Assembly (NCBI GenBank): GCA_000632805.1
Contig: CP007444.1
Location: 4,018,772-4,082,771, forward strand
Length of the DNA stretch: 64,000 nt
Direction of reading: 5' to 3'
Source of the DNA: Dyella jiangningensis
GTDB lineage: Bacteria; Pseudomonadota; Gammaproteobacteria; Xanthomonadales; Rhodanobacteraceae
Positions 19,988 through 29,500 of this stretch are shown here, one piece after another. Position numbers and translations under genes: made by a program. The notes beneath the pieces are model-generated. The model saw only the letters and a list, made by a program, of their open reading frames with translations. It was not told the DNA's origin and did no database searches. The stretch's first letter is position 1. Every line of letters begins with the position of its first letter.

Positions 19988-20030
19988 GTCCGCGGACGAT
20001 GTCCGGACAGTCGCGCAGGTGTCCACGGAC
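19988..20030. repeat. Cluster of three GTCC-GGAC palindromes
   Basis: GTCCGCGGAC (19988-19997), GTCCGGAC (20001-20008) and GTCCACGGAC (20021-20030) lie in 43 bases, upstream of the 51-residue peptide gene. They may be binding sites for one regulator. No known site is matched. Confidence 0.35.
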
Positions 20031-20039
20031 GTTCGCACA

Positions 20040-20067
20040 GGAAGGCCCCGCGCTCGCGAGGCCTTCC
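20040..20067 (-). terminator. Probable terminator hairpin after the HAF-repeat gene
   Basis: Perfect 8-bp arms GGAAGGCC and GGCCTTCC with a 12-base loop, 18 bases downstream of the gene ending at 20085. There is only a short T-rich tail, so it could also be an RNA-stability hairpin. Confidence 0.5.
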
Positions 20068-20084
20068 CACGTGACACGGGTGTT

Positions 20085-21008
20085 TCAGTGTCTGGGCGTG
20101 GCGATGAAGCCATGCAGCTGATGGTTTGCATCCGTGTAATAACCAGCCACCACGCCGAAATTGTTGATGGCGGTGGCCAGCGTGCTCACGGCACCCGGCA
20201 TGTCCAGCGTCTGGAAGTGGCCATTCGTTTCCACGAACGAGTGATCGTGGCCGTGGGCGCTCCAGTAATAGCCCGCCTTCTGGCCCACATCGTTGATGGC
20301 GAACACCACGGTGTTGTCGGCGCCGGGCACATCGATGGTGGTGATCCTGCCGTTTGCGTCGCGATAGAAACCATGCGGGGCGGGCGCCTTCGGGTTGGTA
20401 TCCCAGTAGCCGACCGATTCGTTGAGATCGTTGATGCCCAGCGGATAGGTTTCCGCCGCGCCTTCCACGTCAAACGGCGTATCCCAGTGCTTGCCACGGC
20501 GGATGATGCCGTGGAACGCGCCATCGGCGTCCCAGTACACGCCGAGAATGGTGCCGAATTCGTTGTAGCCGTCCACGTTCGAACCGACATGGCCGGGGAA
20601 ATCCACGTTCTCGAAATGATGGCCGCGCATCACGAAACCATGCTGCGTACCCGACGCATCCGCGTAGGCGCCGTAAGTCCAGCCCTGGTCATTGGGGCCG
20701 CCGGCCGCGCTGAAGTACGTGCCCAGCACGGCAGGATCGAGCGGTTCGAACTGCCCACGTCGATACACCATCGCATGCGGCACACCGCCATTTGCTGCGA
20801 ACTGGCCGCCCAGTTCGCCGAAATCGTTGATGCCCCAGAAAATGGTCGCCGACGAGCCGGGCACGTCGAGCGTCTGATAGGTGTAAGTAGTGACGGATTC
20901 CGCCGTGCCGGCCTCAGCCATGGCAACGCCGGTCAGGCCTGCGAAAGCCAGCGCGAGGAAACCTGCGGCCCTTGTGAGCCGGCCATGCGTAGCGCGATGA
21001 TTCGACAT
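20085..21008 (-). CDS. Exported HAF-repeat-like protein
   Basis: 307 residues with a signal peptide (GFLALAFAGLTGVAMAEA) and about six short beta-type repeats containing GINDFGELGGQF, GYNEFGTILGVYWD, GINDLNESVGYWD, AINDVGQKAGYYW and AINNFGVVAGYYTD. The repeating [AG]IN[DN].G...GYY is the mark of the HAF family of probable extracellular repeat proteins. ATG 21008 is preceded by AGAGGA at 9 bases. The sigma-factor gene is divergent from it, with about 130 bases between the starts. Function unknown; probably periplasmic or secreted. Confidence 0.8.
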   Translation of the reverse strand: MSNHRATHGRLTRAAGFLALAFAGLTGVAMAEAGTAESVTTYTYQTLDVPGSSATIFWGINDFGELGGQFAANGGVPHAMVYRRGQFEPLDPAVLGTYFSAAGGPNDQGWTYGAYADASGTQHGFVMRGHHFENVDFPGHVGSNVDGYNEFGTILGVYWDADGAFHGIIRRGKHWDTPFDVEGAAETYPLGINDLNESVGYWDTNPKAPAPHGFYRDANGRITTIDVPGADNTVVFAINDVGQKAGYYWSAHGHDHSFVETNGHFQTLDMPGAVSTLATAINNFGVVAGYYTDANHQLHGFIATPRH

Positions 21009-21140
21009 GATCTTAAGTCCTCTATGGATACGAAGGGCGATGGCATTCCCAGGGTCTGCGGCCGTTTCCAACTGCGCCATCTCCCCTTACAGCGCAAAAG
21101 GGATGCGGATACCGACACGCGCAACAGCACGCGGCCGCGC

Positions 21141-21686
21141 ATGAACGCGCAAACCGAAATCACCGAAGTGCTCTCACGCGCCGCCAATGGCGACGTCGCC
21201 GCCTTCGACGCGCTGATACCCAAGGTTTACGCCACGCTGCGCCGCCTCGCACGCCACCAGCGCGCCCACGAGGCCGCGCACACGCTGGAAACCACGGCGC
21301 TGGTGCACGAGGCATATCTCAAGCTGGTGAGCAACGATCAAGTCGCCTTTACCGATCGCGCGCACCTCTATGCCTACATGAGCCAGGTGATGCGCCATCT
21401 GCTGATCGATCATGCGCGGCGCAAGAAGGCGCAGAAGCGCCAGGCACCCGAGATAACCGCGCCCGAGCATGGCTCGGACATCCTCGACGTGCTCGCCATC
21501 GACGAAGCGCTGAAGCGACTGGCCGACACCGACGAACGCCTTGCGCGCGTGGCCGAGCTGCGCTTGTTCGCCGACCTGTCGAGCCCGGAGATCGGCGAGG
21601 CGCTGGGCATCAATGCGCGCACCGTCGAGCGCGACTGGCTGAAGGCCCGCACCTTTCTCTCCGCCTGTCTGATGCCGGGCGCCTGA
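21141..21686 (+). CDS. ECF sigma factor of the kinase-linked (ECF43/TIGR02999-like) type
   Basis: 181 residues with region 2 (FDALIPKVYATLRRLARH, then TALVHEAYLKLV, AYMSQVMRHLLIDHARRKKA) and region 4 (VAELRLFADLSSPEIGEALG, TVERDWLKARTFL). The usual acidic DAED of region 2.2 is replaced by LETT (Thr51, Thr52), as in sigma factors paired with Ser/Thr kinases; in one studied pair, phosphorylation of a threonine in region 2 activates the sigma factor. The kinase gene follows 65 bases downstream. The start ATG 21141 is chosen because upstream codons overlap the promoter region of the divergent HAF gene. The ribosome site is weak, so the start is moderately sure. Confidence 0.85.
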   Translation: MNAQTEITEVLSRAANGDVAAFDALIPKVYATLRRLARHQRAHEAAHTLETTALVHEAYLKLVSNDQVAFTDRAHLYAYMSQVMRHLLIDHARRKKAQKRQAPEITAPEHGSDILDVLAIDEALKRLADTDERLARVAELRLFADLSSPEIGEALGINARTVERDWLKARTFLSACLMPGA

Positions 21687-21751
21687 GCCGTGTCGGTCGC
21701 GGCCATGCCTTTACGCTTTACAGGTAGGCCAGTCGCGAATGCCCACTACCC

Positions 21752-24544
21752 ATGATCTTCGCCTTCTCCCAGCGATGGCATGAGATCGAACCGCTGATCG
21801 ACCAGCTGTTCGACGTGCCCGTACACGAGCGGGCCGAGTGGCTGCGCGCGCACTGCACCGATCCCACGCTGCGCGTGCTGGTGGAACAGGCGCTGGACAA
21901 CGCGCCCGGCGTGGCGGCGCTCGAGCGCGGCATCGGGCAATGGCTGCCCACGGTGGACGACAACCTCCCCGTCATTCCCGGTTATCGCGTGCTGCGCTTT
22001 GTCGGCGCGGGCGGGATGGCCAGCGTGTTCGAGGCCGAGCGTGAGTTGCCGGGTGGCCCGCAGAAGGTCGCACTCAAGCTGCTGCGCATCGACGTGCACG
22101 ACGCGGACGAGCGCCGCCGCTTCCTGCGCGAGCAACACATCCTGGCGCGATTGCAGCATCCGCATATCGCCCAATTGCTCGATGCGGGTTTCTCGCCGAC
22201 CGGCACCCCATTCCTCTCGCTGGAATTCGTCGCGGGCGACGACCTTGTCTCGCACGCCACATCGCGCGCGCTTTCCACGCGCGAACGCCTCGCGCTGTTC
22301 ATCGGCGTGTGCTCGGCGGTGGAGCATGCGCATCGCAGCCTTATCGTGCATCGCGACATCAAGCCCAGCAACGTGCTGGTGAGCGCGGACGGCGGCGTAA
22401 AGCTGGTGGATTTCGGCATCGCCAAGCTGCTCACCGGCGATGCCGACCGCACACGCACCGAGGCACGCCGGCTCACCCGCTCTTACGCGGCACCCGAACA
22501 GTTGACCGGCGACGTGGCAACCACCGCCATCGACGTCTACGCGCTCGGCGTATTGCTTGCTGAACTGCTCGGAGGGCAACACCCGCACCGCGCCGACACT
22601 TACGCGACGGATTTCGTATTCGACGACGATGCGCTGCGACGTAAGCTAGGCGTCGACCTGCACGCCATCGTGCATCAGGCAACGCGGCCCGACCCGTTGC
22701 GCCGGTACGCAAGCGTCGAAGCGCTCAGCGCGGATATTCAGCGCTATCTCAATGGCATGCCCTTGCAGGCACGTGCGGACACGCTCGCGTATCGCGCCCT
22801 CACCTTTACGCGGCGCCATGCGCTGGGCGTATCCATCGGCGCCGTCATCGCCTTGCTGCTCGCCACGACCACCATTGTCGGCCTGCACGAGGCGCATCGC
22901 GCCGGGCAGGCGGCGCAGGACGCACGCGCGCACGCGATGGCCGCCGAAAGCGAAGCCCAACGCGCCGACGCGCTCAAGACCTTCATGGAAGGCCTGTTCG
23001 ACAGCTCCGCCCACGGCACCGAAGCCAACGAAACCGCCGAAGAACTGCTGGCCCGCGGCCGCGAACGCGCCGAGCGCGACTTCGCCACCCAGCCGGCGCT
23101 TCGCGCCGAGATCCTCGCGCTGGTCGGCGACCTGGATCGCCGCAGCGGCCATCCGGAGCGCGCCTGGCAACCGCTGGAAGAAGCCGCCACGCTGGCCAGG
23201 TCGCAGTTCGGCGCCACCGACCGCCGCACGCTGCATATCGAATACCTGCTTGCCAAGGAAGCCGACGAACTCGGCCGCGTGCGCGAAGCCACCGCGCGAC
23301 TGCAGGGCGCCATCGACGCCTTCGAGCAAGGCCCCGACCGCGACTCGCCCGAAGCCGTGCAGGCGCTCGCCTGGCTGGCCGGCCTGGACGAGCGCGCCGG
23401 CGAATCGCAGAAGGCCATCGACCTCGGCGAGAAGGACGTGGCGCTCGCCCGCCGCATCCTGCCCAACGGCAGCGAAGCGCTGACCGAAGCCATATTGAAC
23501 CTCGGTTGGATCTACGAGGACGCCGGCCGCTCCGAACGCGCCGAACCGCTGCTGCGCGAAGCGCTACACCGCAAGCGCATGCACCTGGGTGCGCGCCACG
23601 CCGACGTGGCCGACACCATCGCCATCCTTGTATCGGCGCTCACCAAGCTCGGCCAGTACAGCGAAAGCGAAGAGCTCATGCGCGACGCGCTGGACATCGA
23701 CGCCCACGCCTACACCCACCCCAATGCCCACACCGCCTGGCACCTCAACGACCTGGGCGGCGTCTACACGCTCGAAGGCAGGTTCCCCGAGGCCGAAGCG
23801 TTCTATACGAAATCCATTGCCATGGACGAAGCACTCAAGCCCGCATCGCGACTCAACGAGGCAACAAGCATCGGCAATATCGCCAAGATCCGCTTCCGCC
23901 AGGGTGCCTATGCCGAGGCCGAAGCCGGCATGCGCGACGCCATCGACCGCAAGCAACGCTTGCTCGGCGCCGACTACGCCGACAACGGCCGCAGCTACGA
24001 TAGCGCCGTGCTCGCGGAAATTCTGATCGCCCGCGGACAAACGGTCGAAGCACGAACGCTCACCGACAGCGCGCTGGCCGAAGCACGCCGCCGCCATCAC
24101 GACGCACATCCGGATACCGCGTTCGCGCTCACCGTCGATGCCGAACTCATGGCGACCAGCGACCAACCTCAACGAGCCGCCGTACCGGCCGGACAAGCCG
24201 TCGCCATGTATGACGCACTGGCAGACCAGAGTTCGGAAAAGTCGGTTCGCGCGCGCCTCCTGTATGCGGACATCCTGCAAGCGCTCGGCCACAACGACGA
24301 AGCCGCGCGGCATCTCGACAACGCCCTGGGTGCAGCCAATACCATGGCGCCTAAGTCGACGGCACTGATCGCCCACCTGCAAGCCGACCTGGCCCGCGCC
24401 GACGCCGCACTCGACGACAACGCCTCCGCCGGGCGCCTGCGTGCCGAAGCACGAACGTCCCTGGCCGATACGCCAGCCGGCGCGAACATCGATCGCGATG
24501 CGGCGATACGCCTGCTCACCAATCTCCCGTCGGGTTACCGCTGA
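21752..24544 (+). CDS. Transmembrane Ser/Thr protein kinase with TPR-like C-terminus
   Basis: 930 residues. Residues 78-335 form a PknB-type kinase with glycine loop GAGGMASVF (85-93), VALK (Lys109), HRDIKPSN (Asp202), DFG (Asp220) and APE (247-249); all catalytic residues are present. One transmembrane helix follows at about 356-377. The remaining 550 residues are helical repeats of TPR type (AEPLLREALHRKRMHLG, AEAFYTKSIAMDEALKP), expected on the periplasmic side. Paired with the ECF sigma gene just upstream, it likely senses an envelope signal and phosphorylates the sigma factor (inference from known ECF43 pairs). Confidence 0.9.
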   Translation: MIFAFSQRWHEIEPLIDQLFDVPVHERAEWLRAHCTDPTLRVLVEQALDNAPGVAALERGIGQWLPTVDDNLPVIPGYRVLRFVGAGGMASVFEAERELPGGPQKVALKLLRIDVHDADERRRFLREQHILARLQHPHIAQLLDAGFSPTGTPFLSLEFVAGDDLVSHATSRALSTRERLALFIGVCSAVEHAHRSLIVHRDIKPSNVLVSADGGVKLVDFGIAKLLTGDADRTRTEARRLTRSYAAPEQLTGDVATTAIDVYALGVLLAELLGGQHPHRADTYATDFVFDDDALRRKLGVDLHAIVHQATRPDPLRRYASVEALSADIQRYLNGMPLQARADTLAYRALTFTRRHALGVSIGAVIALLLATTTIVGLHEAHRAGQAAQDARAHAMAAESEAQRADALKTFMEGLFDSSAHGTEANETAEELLARGRERAERDFATQPALRAEILALVGDLDRRSGHPERAWQPLEEAATLARSQFGATDRRTLHIEYLLAKEADELGRVREATARLQGAIDAFEQGPDRDSPEAVQALAWLAGLDERAGESQKAIDLGEKDVALARRILPNGSEALTEAILNLGWIYEDAGRSERAEPLLREALHRKRMHLGARHADVADTIAILVSALTKLGQYSESEELMRDALDIDAHAYTHPNAHTAWHLNDLGGVYTLEGRFPEAEAFYTKSIAMDEALKPASRLNEATSIGNIAKIRFRQGAYAEAEAGMRDAIDRKQRLLGADYADNGRSYDSAVLAEILIARGQTVEARTLTDSALAEARRRHHDAHPDTAFALTVDAELMATSDQPQRAAVPAGQAVAMYDALADQSSEKSVRARLLYADILQALGHNDEAARHLDNALGAANTMAPKSTALIAHLQADLARADAALDDNASAGRLRAEARTSLADTPAGANIDRDAAIRLLTNLPSGYR

Positions 24545-24545
24545 A

Positions 24546-24653
24546 ATGGACGACCTGCTCGACACGCAGGTTTTCACCCGGATGATGGCCCGGATTCAGG
24601 AAGATGCCTTCTCCGCGAAGGCCCAACGACGTCGCGTGAACCTCTGCGAATAG
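24546..24653 (+). CDS. Possible 35-codon ORF coupled to the kinase gene
   Basis: ATG 24546 lies one base after the kinase stop and opens 35 codons (MDDLLDTQVFTRMMARIQED...). Tight spacing would allow translation by re-initiation, but no ribosome site or family supports it. It could be chance. Confidence 0.25.
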   Translation: MDDLLDTQVFTRMMARIQEDAFSAKAQRRRVNLCE

Positions 24654-24798
24654 CCATCCAAACAAACGCTTGGGATCGCAAGTCAAAACCGGTTGCGGAA
24701 TTGAGTCATGTCGCACCGTGCGCAGCGACGGTCTCGTTCCTACCCGGCGTTGACTTGGCCGAAGCAGACGGTGAGTAGCCTTCACGGTGGAGTTCGCC

Positions 24799-25188
24799 AT
24801 GAACGAAACCTTATATCCCGCCACCGACGCCCTCGACCTCGCACGGTCGCTTCTCGCCATTGCCACCGAAGCCTGCGACGCCGGCACCATGTCCGGACAA
24901 CTGGCCGATTCCCTGCAGCTTGCCGCCGAGGCCCTCGCGGCCGACCTCGCCGAATGGCGCTCCCAGCAGGCGGACGCGCTGCCCGCGCGAACCAACATGG
25001 CCATCAACAACTGGGCCCTTATCGACCTGGACGCCGTCGCGCAGTTCTCCAAACTGGTGGCATGCATACACTCCACCGACGCCTGCGCCGTACGCCTGCT
25101 CACCATCATCAAGCACACCACCGACCGCCCGACGCAGAACCTGGCGACATCCGGCAACAGGATCACGCTCCTACCCGCCATGCCGTGA
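24799..25188 (+). CDS. Hypothetical protein, 129 residues
   Basis: Acidic, mostly helical protein (ALDLARSLLAIATEACDAG, SLQLAAEALAADLAEW) with a less regular C-terminus (CAVRLLTIIKHT). ATG 24799 has GGTGGAG 6 bases upstream, a strong ribosome site. No signal peptide or membrane span. The leading helices resemble small helical unknown-function proteins of pseudomonads and xanthomonads, but I cannot assign a family. Confidence 0.6.
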   Translation: MNETLYPATDALDLARSLLAIATEACDAGTMSGQLADSLQLAAEALAADLAEWRSQQADALPARTNMAINNWALIDLDAVAQFSKLVACIHSTDACAVRLLTIIKHTTDRPTQNLATSGNRITLLPAMP

Positions 25189-25296
25189 AGAGACTTTGAC
25201 CGACCACCTGCCGCGCCCCAAAGGGACGCGATGCGGCGCCGACGCTGCGCGTAACAAGGCGGGCTCGCCAGCGCGCCGCAGGCCTCGAGGCGGCGA

Positions 25297-25512
25297 TTAT
25301 TCCGTGCTGTAGTTGGCGAGCACGATGGGAAAGAGGCCACCCAAAAACTCTACCCTCGCTGCAGAACCCGTCTCGTCGTGGTCTCTGCGCGCCAGCTGCC
25401 GCGCCAGGATGATGGCGGCCGCGGGACATAGCTTGCTGTGCAGCAACTGGTGCCCGCGCAGCACGCACCACTTGCGTCCTTCCCGCTCGCTCACCGAATA
25501 GATCGCATTCAT
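25297..25512 (-). CDS. Small hypothetical protein, 71 residues (DUF2188-like pattern, weak)
   Basis: Starts MNAIYSVSEREGRKWCVLRG and contains LCPAAAIILARQLARRDHDE. A short beta segment with a W, then a helix with A..LAR.LAR, recalls small DUF2188-like proteins, but the match is weak. GAGGAG lies 5 bases before ATG 25512. It follows the tpgA gene and a long inverted repeat on the same strand. Confidence 0.5.
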   Translation of the reverse strand: MNAIYSVSEREGRKWCVLRGHQLLHSKLCPAAAIILARQLARRDHDETGSAARVEFLGGLFPIVLANYSTE

Positions 25513-25565
25513 CTCGACTCCTCCTGCATGGGCTCCAGCCCATGACGTGTCGGTGGTTGCATCGG

Positions 25566-25668
25566 GCCTGTCGTGGTCGACACCGTGGCGGTAATCGGCG
25601 CCAGGGGAAACGCCGGAGTGAGGCCACCGCATTCCATGTGTGCCGCCACGGTGCCGACCACGACAGGC
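25566..25668. repeat. Near-perfect 26-bp inverted repeat with ~50-base spacer
   Basis: Arms 25566-25591 and 25643-25668 are complementary at 25 of 26 positions; they begin CCTGTCGTGG and end CCACGACAGG. The structure begins 11 bases after the tpgA stop. Arms this long without a T-tract are unusual for a simple terminator. It may be an mRNA 3' stabiliser, a slow terminator or a remnant of a palindromic mobile element. Confidence 0.8.
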
Positions 25669-25678
25669 TCGTGCTCGC

Positions 25679-26485
25679 TCAGGCTTGCGTTCTGGCCGAG
25701 CCCTTGAGTTCCACGCGCCGATTGGGCGCCAGGCAGGCGATCAATCGCGCGCGATTCCTGTCGTTGCACTGCACGACCGCATCGGCCTTGCCACGCCCTT
25801 CCACCAGCATTGCCGCGGCAGGCACGCCGTGCCCGGCCAGGTACTGGCGCACGGCCTGCGCACGACGCAGCGACAAGGCCTCGTTGTAGGCATCGCTGCC
25901 GATGCGGTCGGTGTAGCCGGTAATCATGATGTTCTGGATCTGGCTGGCGGCCTGCACTTGGGCCAATAGTTCAGCGAGGCGCGCTTCGCCCTGCGCAGAC
26001 AGCGTGGCGCTGTCGAAAGCGAACAACGCATCGGACGACAACCGGATGGTCGCCATCGGCGCGGGAGCCGGTGCGGGTGCAGGCGCAGGCTCATGCACCT
26101 CCAGCAGCGACTTGCATGACTCGGGCTTCCAGTAGAACGCCTTGGCCAGGTGATGTTCGTCGAACTGCACCTGGTACTGGCACTTGAACGACTGGCCATC
26201 CGTTTCGCGGAAGTCGAAGATGTAGTTCCAGGTGTTCACGCCGAACACGCCCTCGCTGAAGTGCGGCGCGCCCAGCAGGTCGTAGAGCTGGTGCTTGGTC
26301 ATGCCCGGCGCAACCTTGCGCAGGTTCTCGACGTTGACGAAGACGCCTTCGGGCATCGTCGCCTGCGAGGCATCGGGAAAAGCCGCCGCCTCCTCGCCGC
26401 GATGGCTTGGCGTGCTGCTGCATCCGGCCAGCAGCGCAACGAGCGCCATCGGCCACCATCGTTGTCCTTGCTTGAGTGTGCGCAT
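25679..26485 (-). CDS. tpgA: OmpA-type peptidoglycan-binding lipoprotein with BamE-like domain, TpgA-like
   Basis: 268 residues. A lipobox signal (ALLAGC, Cys22) is followed by a BamE/SmpA-like domain at about 48-115 (LRKVAPGMTKHQLYDLLGAP, NTWNYIFDFR), an alternating Ala-Pro linker, and an OmpA C-terminal domain (LFAFDSATLSAQGEARL, ITGYTDRIGSDAYNEALSLR). This domain order and the position 47 bases behind a trimeric autotransporter gene match TpgA, the Acinetobacter protein that ties the AtaA adhesin to peptidoglycan. AGGGGA precedes ATG 26485. The symbol is given by analogy of architecture and context. Confidence 0.82.
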   Translation of the reverse strand: MRTLKQGQRWWPMALVALLAGCSSTPSHRGEEAAAFPDASQATMPEGVFVNVENLRKVAPGMTKHQLYDLLGAPHFSEGVFGVNTWNYIFDFRETDGQSFKCQYQVQFDEHHLAKAFYWKPESCKSLLEVHEPAPAPAPAPAPMATIRLSSDALFAFDSATLSAQGEARLAELLAQVQAASQIQNIMITGYTDRIGSDAYNEALSLRRAQAVRQYLAGHGVPAAAMLVEGRGKADAVVQCNDRNRARLIACLAPNRRVELKGSARTQA

Positions 26486-26532
26486 GATGCGTTCCCCTGT
26501 GATCGTGGTTCGTTGATCCAGCCTGCTTCGCA

Positions 26533-29500
26533 TCACCACTGCATCCCCGCGCCGATCGCCACGCCCGCGTCGCCGCGCGTATCCGCGCTGCCGGAGAGCT
26601 TGTAGACCCAGCGACCGCCCTGCGAGATGGCGGAGACACCGATGGCGATGCTCGATTCGCCGCGGAAAGAGCCGGCCGATACCGCCGCCATGCTCCTGCC
26701 GGGCTCGTACGCCTGTGGCAGGCCCGCCATCGCCATGCCCGCGGCCACGCCGGCATCGGCGCGATGTCCCACGCTCTGGATCTGGCTGTTGAGCTGGCCC
26801 ACGCGCTGATCGGTATACGCATTGGCCCAGTTGGTGGCCTGCTGCATGCCGGCGTTGAGCTGCCCGACATTGGCCGCATCGGTGGTGGCTACGCCGCTGG
26901 CGACATTGTGGACAGTGGTGGCGCCGCTGCCGTTGCCCAGCGTGACGCTGCCGTAGTTGACGCTGCCGTCGGTATTGCTGTCGTAGCGCACGGTGCCCTG
27001 CTGCGAGGTATTGATGCTCGCCTGCATCTGCCCGAGGTTCACCGCATCGGTGGCGGCCGTGCCCGCGGCCACGTTGGTGATCTGTCGTGCATTGCCGGCG
27101 CTGCCCACTGACACCGTATTGGCGCGATCGGCTACCGAGCCCGCACCGATCGCCACCGAGTTGTTCGCCGAGGCCGTCGCACCGTTGCCCACCGCTACGG
27201 CGTTGGTGCCGCTGGCCGAGGCCACCGGGCCTACTGCGACGCCGTTGGTGCCGCTCGCGGCCGCATCGGCCAGGGTGGAATTGACCGCGAAGTACTTCAC
27301 GCCGCCGCCGGGGTTGTTGATCGGCGAAATGTTCTTGATCGCGTTGTACAGGCTGTAGTTGCTGTAGACGTTGGTGGTGTCCTGCGTCCAGTGCCACAGT
27401 TGCGCACCATTGATGGCGTCGGTGCTGGCGACGCTGATCGCGCCCTGATGCAGGTTGGTCAGCAGCGTGCCGTTGGTGGCGCCACCGTCGGTGCTAGCGG
27501 TGCCAGCCAGTGTCACCGTGCCGCGCGTGGCGTCGTCGTACTGCACCGCGTTGCCGGCGGTAATGGCCACGCCCTGAAGCTGAGCCACGTTGACCGCATC
27601 AGTGGGCGCACTGCCGGCAGCCACGTTCGTGATCTGTCGCTCCTTGCCTGCCGAACCCACCGACACTTCGCCGGCGGAGGTTTGCGGCGCAATGAGTCCA
27701 TACGCGCTGTAGCTGGTCTGCGCGCCGCGGCTGGCCGAGGACTGGTAGCCCAGCGCCACGCTGTTTGCCGCGCTGGCGGTGGCTTCCGCACCGATGATGG
27801 TCTGCGCGTTGGCAGTGCCGCTGGCGTCGTCGCCGATGACTACGGAATGACCCAGGCGCGCGGCGTAGTCCGCCGTCGGCACGCCGGTGGGGTTGTTCGG
27901 ATCGTTGGTGCCCGTACCAGGGAACGCGGAGGCCGCGGTCTGCGCTGCCAGCGTATGCGACGCGTTGGTGCCGATCACCACTTCCTTCGAGCCGTTGGCC
28001 GACGCGCCGTCGCCCATCAGCACTTGGTAATCCTGCGCGGCGTTCACCGCCCAGCACTGTTCCTGCACGACGCCCAGCACGTTGAGACAGGTGGACGCCC
28101 AGGCCGGCGCGGACGAAGGCAGCAGCAAGCCCGCGATGCCACCTGCAGCGCCGTTGTTGATGTTGGTGATGTAGCTGTCGGACTTCACCGCGCCGATCAG
28201 CGTGAGGTGCGAATTGATACCCGTGCCGCCCAGCGTGGTACCTCCCGTGGTGGTGAGCACGCTGCCTGCCGGCGTGAGGTTCACCAGCGGCAGGCCCAAA
28301 GCATTGACCGTGGCATAGCCCTGCGTGAAGTTCGCCGCATTCACCTGCAGGCCGCCGTTGGTGACGTAGCCGTTGGTGTTGTTGAACAGGCTGTTTTCGG
28401 TGGTGCCCAGCAGCGTGTTGGCGGTGCCGATAACGCCGCCATTGCCCACGATGAGGCCCGTCGGCGTGGCCGATGGCGGCGGCACCACGGGCACTGCCTG
28501 CGGCATCGCGCTGGTGGCCGGCGAAGACACACTGCTCATCACGTTGGAGAGCACTGGCATCGAGCCAAGCAGGCCTGCTCCGCTGCTGCCACCGAGCGTG
28601 GAACCCAGCGTCTGCGTCGTGGCACCCACGACGTCGTTGACGGTGGTGACCACATCGCCGGTAACCGGCGTGAGGTTGCTGCCGACATTGAGCAATCCGC
28701 CGTTGCTGCCGTTGCTCACCGTCTTGAGCACGTTGCCGACGGCCGCGACGGTGTCGTTCACCGTATGACCGACATCGCTGGCGAGCTTGCCGCCACCGGT
28801 GCCCCCGAGCACATTGCCCAGGCCGCTGCCGCTGGACGTGCCGGCGGCGGTGGTGGCGACGTCGTGCAAGGCGCCGGCCACCGGCTGCAGTATCGAGGTG
28901 GCGGTGCCTGCCAGCGGCGTGCCTGCGGTGGCCGTGCCGACGATGCTGCCCACGGTGCCGGTCACGCCGTCCACCGTCGCGGGGAGTGACGACGTCGCGT
29001 TACCGCCCAGCCCTCCGTTGCCGACCGAACCGAGTACGCCGCCCAGGCCGGTGCCGTTGGCGGTGTTCTCTACCGTGGCAACGACGTTGTGCAGCGTGCC
29101 TTCCACTGGCGGCAGTACGGCGGCAGCTACGCCATTGAGCGGCGTATTGGCGGTGGCGGTGCCGGCGATGCGATTCACGGCGCCAGTGACGCCGTCGACC
29201 GTGCCGGTGAGGCCGGCAAGCACCACGCCACCATTGCCGCCAATGCCACCCGCACTTCCGCCACTGAGCGCTCCGCCCAGCGCATGGCCGAGGCCCGCTC
29301 CGTTGCCTGCATCTGCCACCGTGCTTACAACGCCGTGCACAGCGCCAGCGACAGGCTGCAATGCCGCCGACACGGTGCCGGCCAGTGGCGTACGGGCCGT
29401 GGCCGCGCCCACGATGCCGGTCACGGTGCCGGTCACGCCGTCCGCCATCGCGGGGATCGGCGACGTCGCGTTACCGCCAAGCCCTCCGTTGCCGACCGAA

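Noticed and set aside
19878..21140. Long N-terminal extension of the sigma factor
   Set aside because: It runs antisense through the HAF-repeat gene; the sigma domain begins near 21141.
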